This document shows positions 33,114-33,933 of a stretch of DNA of 33,933 bases, piece after piece. The notes beneath the pieces are model-generated. The model did no database searches. It was not told where the DNA came from and worked only from the letters and a program-made list of their open reading frames with translations. Origin of the DNA: Streptomyces regalis (GTDB lineage Bacteria; Actinomycetota; Actinomycetes; Streptomycetales; Streptomycetaceae); assembly GCF_001509475.1 (NCBI RefSeq), contig NZ_LLZG01000004.1, forward strand, positions 1 to 33,933. Direction: 5' to 3'. Each line of letters begins with the position of its first letter. Within the stretch, counting starts at the first letter, position 1. The position numbers were made by a program, and so were the translations under genes.

Positions 33114-33614
33114 ATGTCCGGCATGACCTGGACCGTCGCCCCGGAACCCCACGACTCCCCCGCCGCCACCGCCCTCTGGCGGGCGTACTACACGGAGGTC
33201 AGCGACCGCTACTACCTCCTGCACGAGGGACGCCGCACCGACCCGGCCGAGCTGGACCGCGAGACAGCCCACCAAACGGGCGCCGAACTCACGCCGCCCA
33301 AGGGCCAGTTGCTGGTGGCCCGCTACGCAGGCGAGCCGGCCGGCACAGCCGGCATCCGCCTCCTGGACGCGGACACCGCCGAACTCACCCGGGTGTTCGT
33401 CCACGAGACGCTGCGCGGCAAGGGCGGCGGCCCACTCCTCGTAAGGGCCGCCGAGGACACGGCCCGCTCCTTCGGCGCCACCCGCATGATCCTGGACACC
33501 CGCCACGACCTGGTGGAGGCCCGCGCCCTCTACACACGACTCGGCTACAAGGAGACGCCCCCGCACAACGACGGCACCTACGCCGAGCACTGGTTCAGCA
33601 AGGCGCTGCGCTGA
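33114..33614 (+). CDS. GNAT-family N-acetyltransferase
   Basis: 166 residues from the ATG at 33114; an ATG at 33123 is equally possible because neither has a good ribosome binding site. The GNAT core is visible: L-T-R-V-F-V-H-E-T-L-R-G-K-G-G-G-P-L-L-V, the acetyl-CoA phosphate loop (R-G-K-G-G-G), and A-L-Y-T-R-L-G-Y-K-E near the end. The acceptor is unknown. It probably shares a transcript with the upstream reductase. Confidence 0.82.
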   Translation: MSGMTWTVAPEPHDSPAATALWRAYYTEVSDRYYLLHEGRRTDPAELDRETAHQTGAELTPPKGQLLVARYAGEPAGTAGIRLLDADTAELTRVFVHETLRGKGGGPLLVRAAEDTARSFGATRMILDTRHDLVEARALYTRLGYKETPPHNDGTYAEHWFSKALR

Positions 33615-33933
33615 CGCTGGGCGGGGGGTGGGTCGCGCGGCCCGGCGCCAGCGGGGTGCCGCCCCAGCGGCACGACTGCCCGCGGCTTGGCCCGGCGTGT
33701 GGGGGGCGTACCCCCACGGTGCCGCAGTCGCCCACGGCGGGAAGGGGACGTGCCGGGGGGTGTCCGCCCGCAGCGGCGGGCGTCAACAGACAGCACCTCT
33801 TGCCCGACGGCAACCGCCCGACCGAGGACGGACACCCCCCGGCGCGGCCCCGACCCACCCACCGCCCGCAGGCGCTACGCGCACCCCCACGCAGCGACAC
33901 AGGCCGCCGCAGGCATCCGACGCGCACCCCCAC
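33615..33933. repeat. Structured G+C-rich repeat region at the right edge
   Basis: A perfect 15-bp inverted repeat (33752-33766 with 33829-33843) encloses 62 bases that contain a second perfect 7-bp hairpin (33765-33771 with 33776-33782). Weaker matching of GGTGGGTCG near 33630 and CGACCCACC near 33850 extends the symmetry outward. No convincing gene is present. The sequence resembles a repeat that I recall from many Streptomyces intergenic regions; it can also serve as terminator of the acetyltransferase gene. Confidence 0.6.

Overview
This is a single GC-rich contig piece from an actinomycete chromosome, almost certainly a Streptomyces. The signs are the strong G/C third-position bias, many GTG starts, ATGA/GTGA stop-start overlaps, a whiJ-like XRE/DUF397/HATPase locus, DUF1992 and Streptomyces-type dispersed repeats. 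No rRNA, tRNA, CRISPR array, transposase or phage gene was seen. All function calls come from reading motifs; no search was run.

Layout. 1-669: 3' part of a metallo-beta-lactamase-fold hydrolase. 925-10157: a six-gene co-directional operon of the FxSxx-COOH (Fxs) type. It holds a small precursor ending F-Q-S-C-I (fxsA), a radical SAM/SPASM maturase of the cyclophane-forming FxsB type, an AAC(3)-fold acetyltransferase, two TIR-like proteins (fxsC type) and a 1353-residue ParA-like/TIR/NB-ARC/TPR protein (fxsT). Every junction from fxsB onward overlaps. 10268-11191: alpha/beta hydrolase, convergent to the operon. 11684-12382: APH-type kinase. 12415-18198: a cobalamin-riboswitch operon with two membrane-anchored secreted proteins (one a prenyltransferase/squalene-oxidase-repeat toroid like the alpha domain of intrinsic factor) and an ECF transporter (EcfT, fused two-domain ATPase, S component).

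18535-20827: a secreted lytic transglycosylase-like protein with a very strong terminator, then a large secreted protein. 20935-23543: a divergent cyp125-like P450 and fadA5-like thiolase pair, with two KstR-like palindromes between them. 23553-25662: a small hypothetical gene, the whiJ-like regulator trio and a truncated hydrolase remnant. 25694-29661: a membrane protein convergent with a GT87/PAP2 fusion; their 3' ends carry a 47-bp near-identical direct repeat flanking a 272-bp insert. 29977-30648: O-methyltransferase behind a perfect palindromic operator. 30691-33614: FHA protein, DUF1992 protein, two decaying small genes, a DHFR/RibD-fold reductase and a GNAT acetyltransferase. 33615-33933: a structured repeat region.

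The most interesting system is the Fxs operon. It joins a ribosomally made, probably cyclophane-modified peptide to TIR-like proteins and an NLR-like ATPase, an architecture that suggests sensing or immunity rather than a conventional natural product. Second is the riboswitch operon, which looks like a surface-anchored, intrinsic-factor-like capture system feeding an ECF importer.
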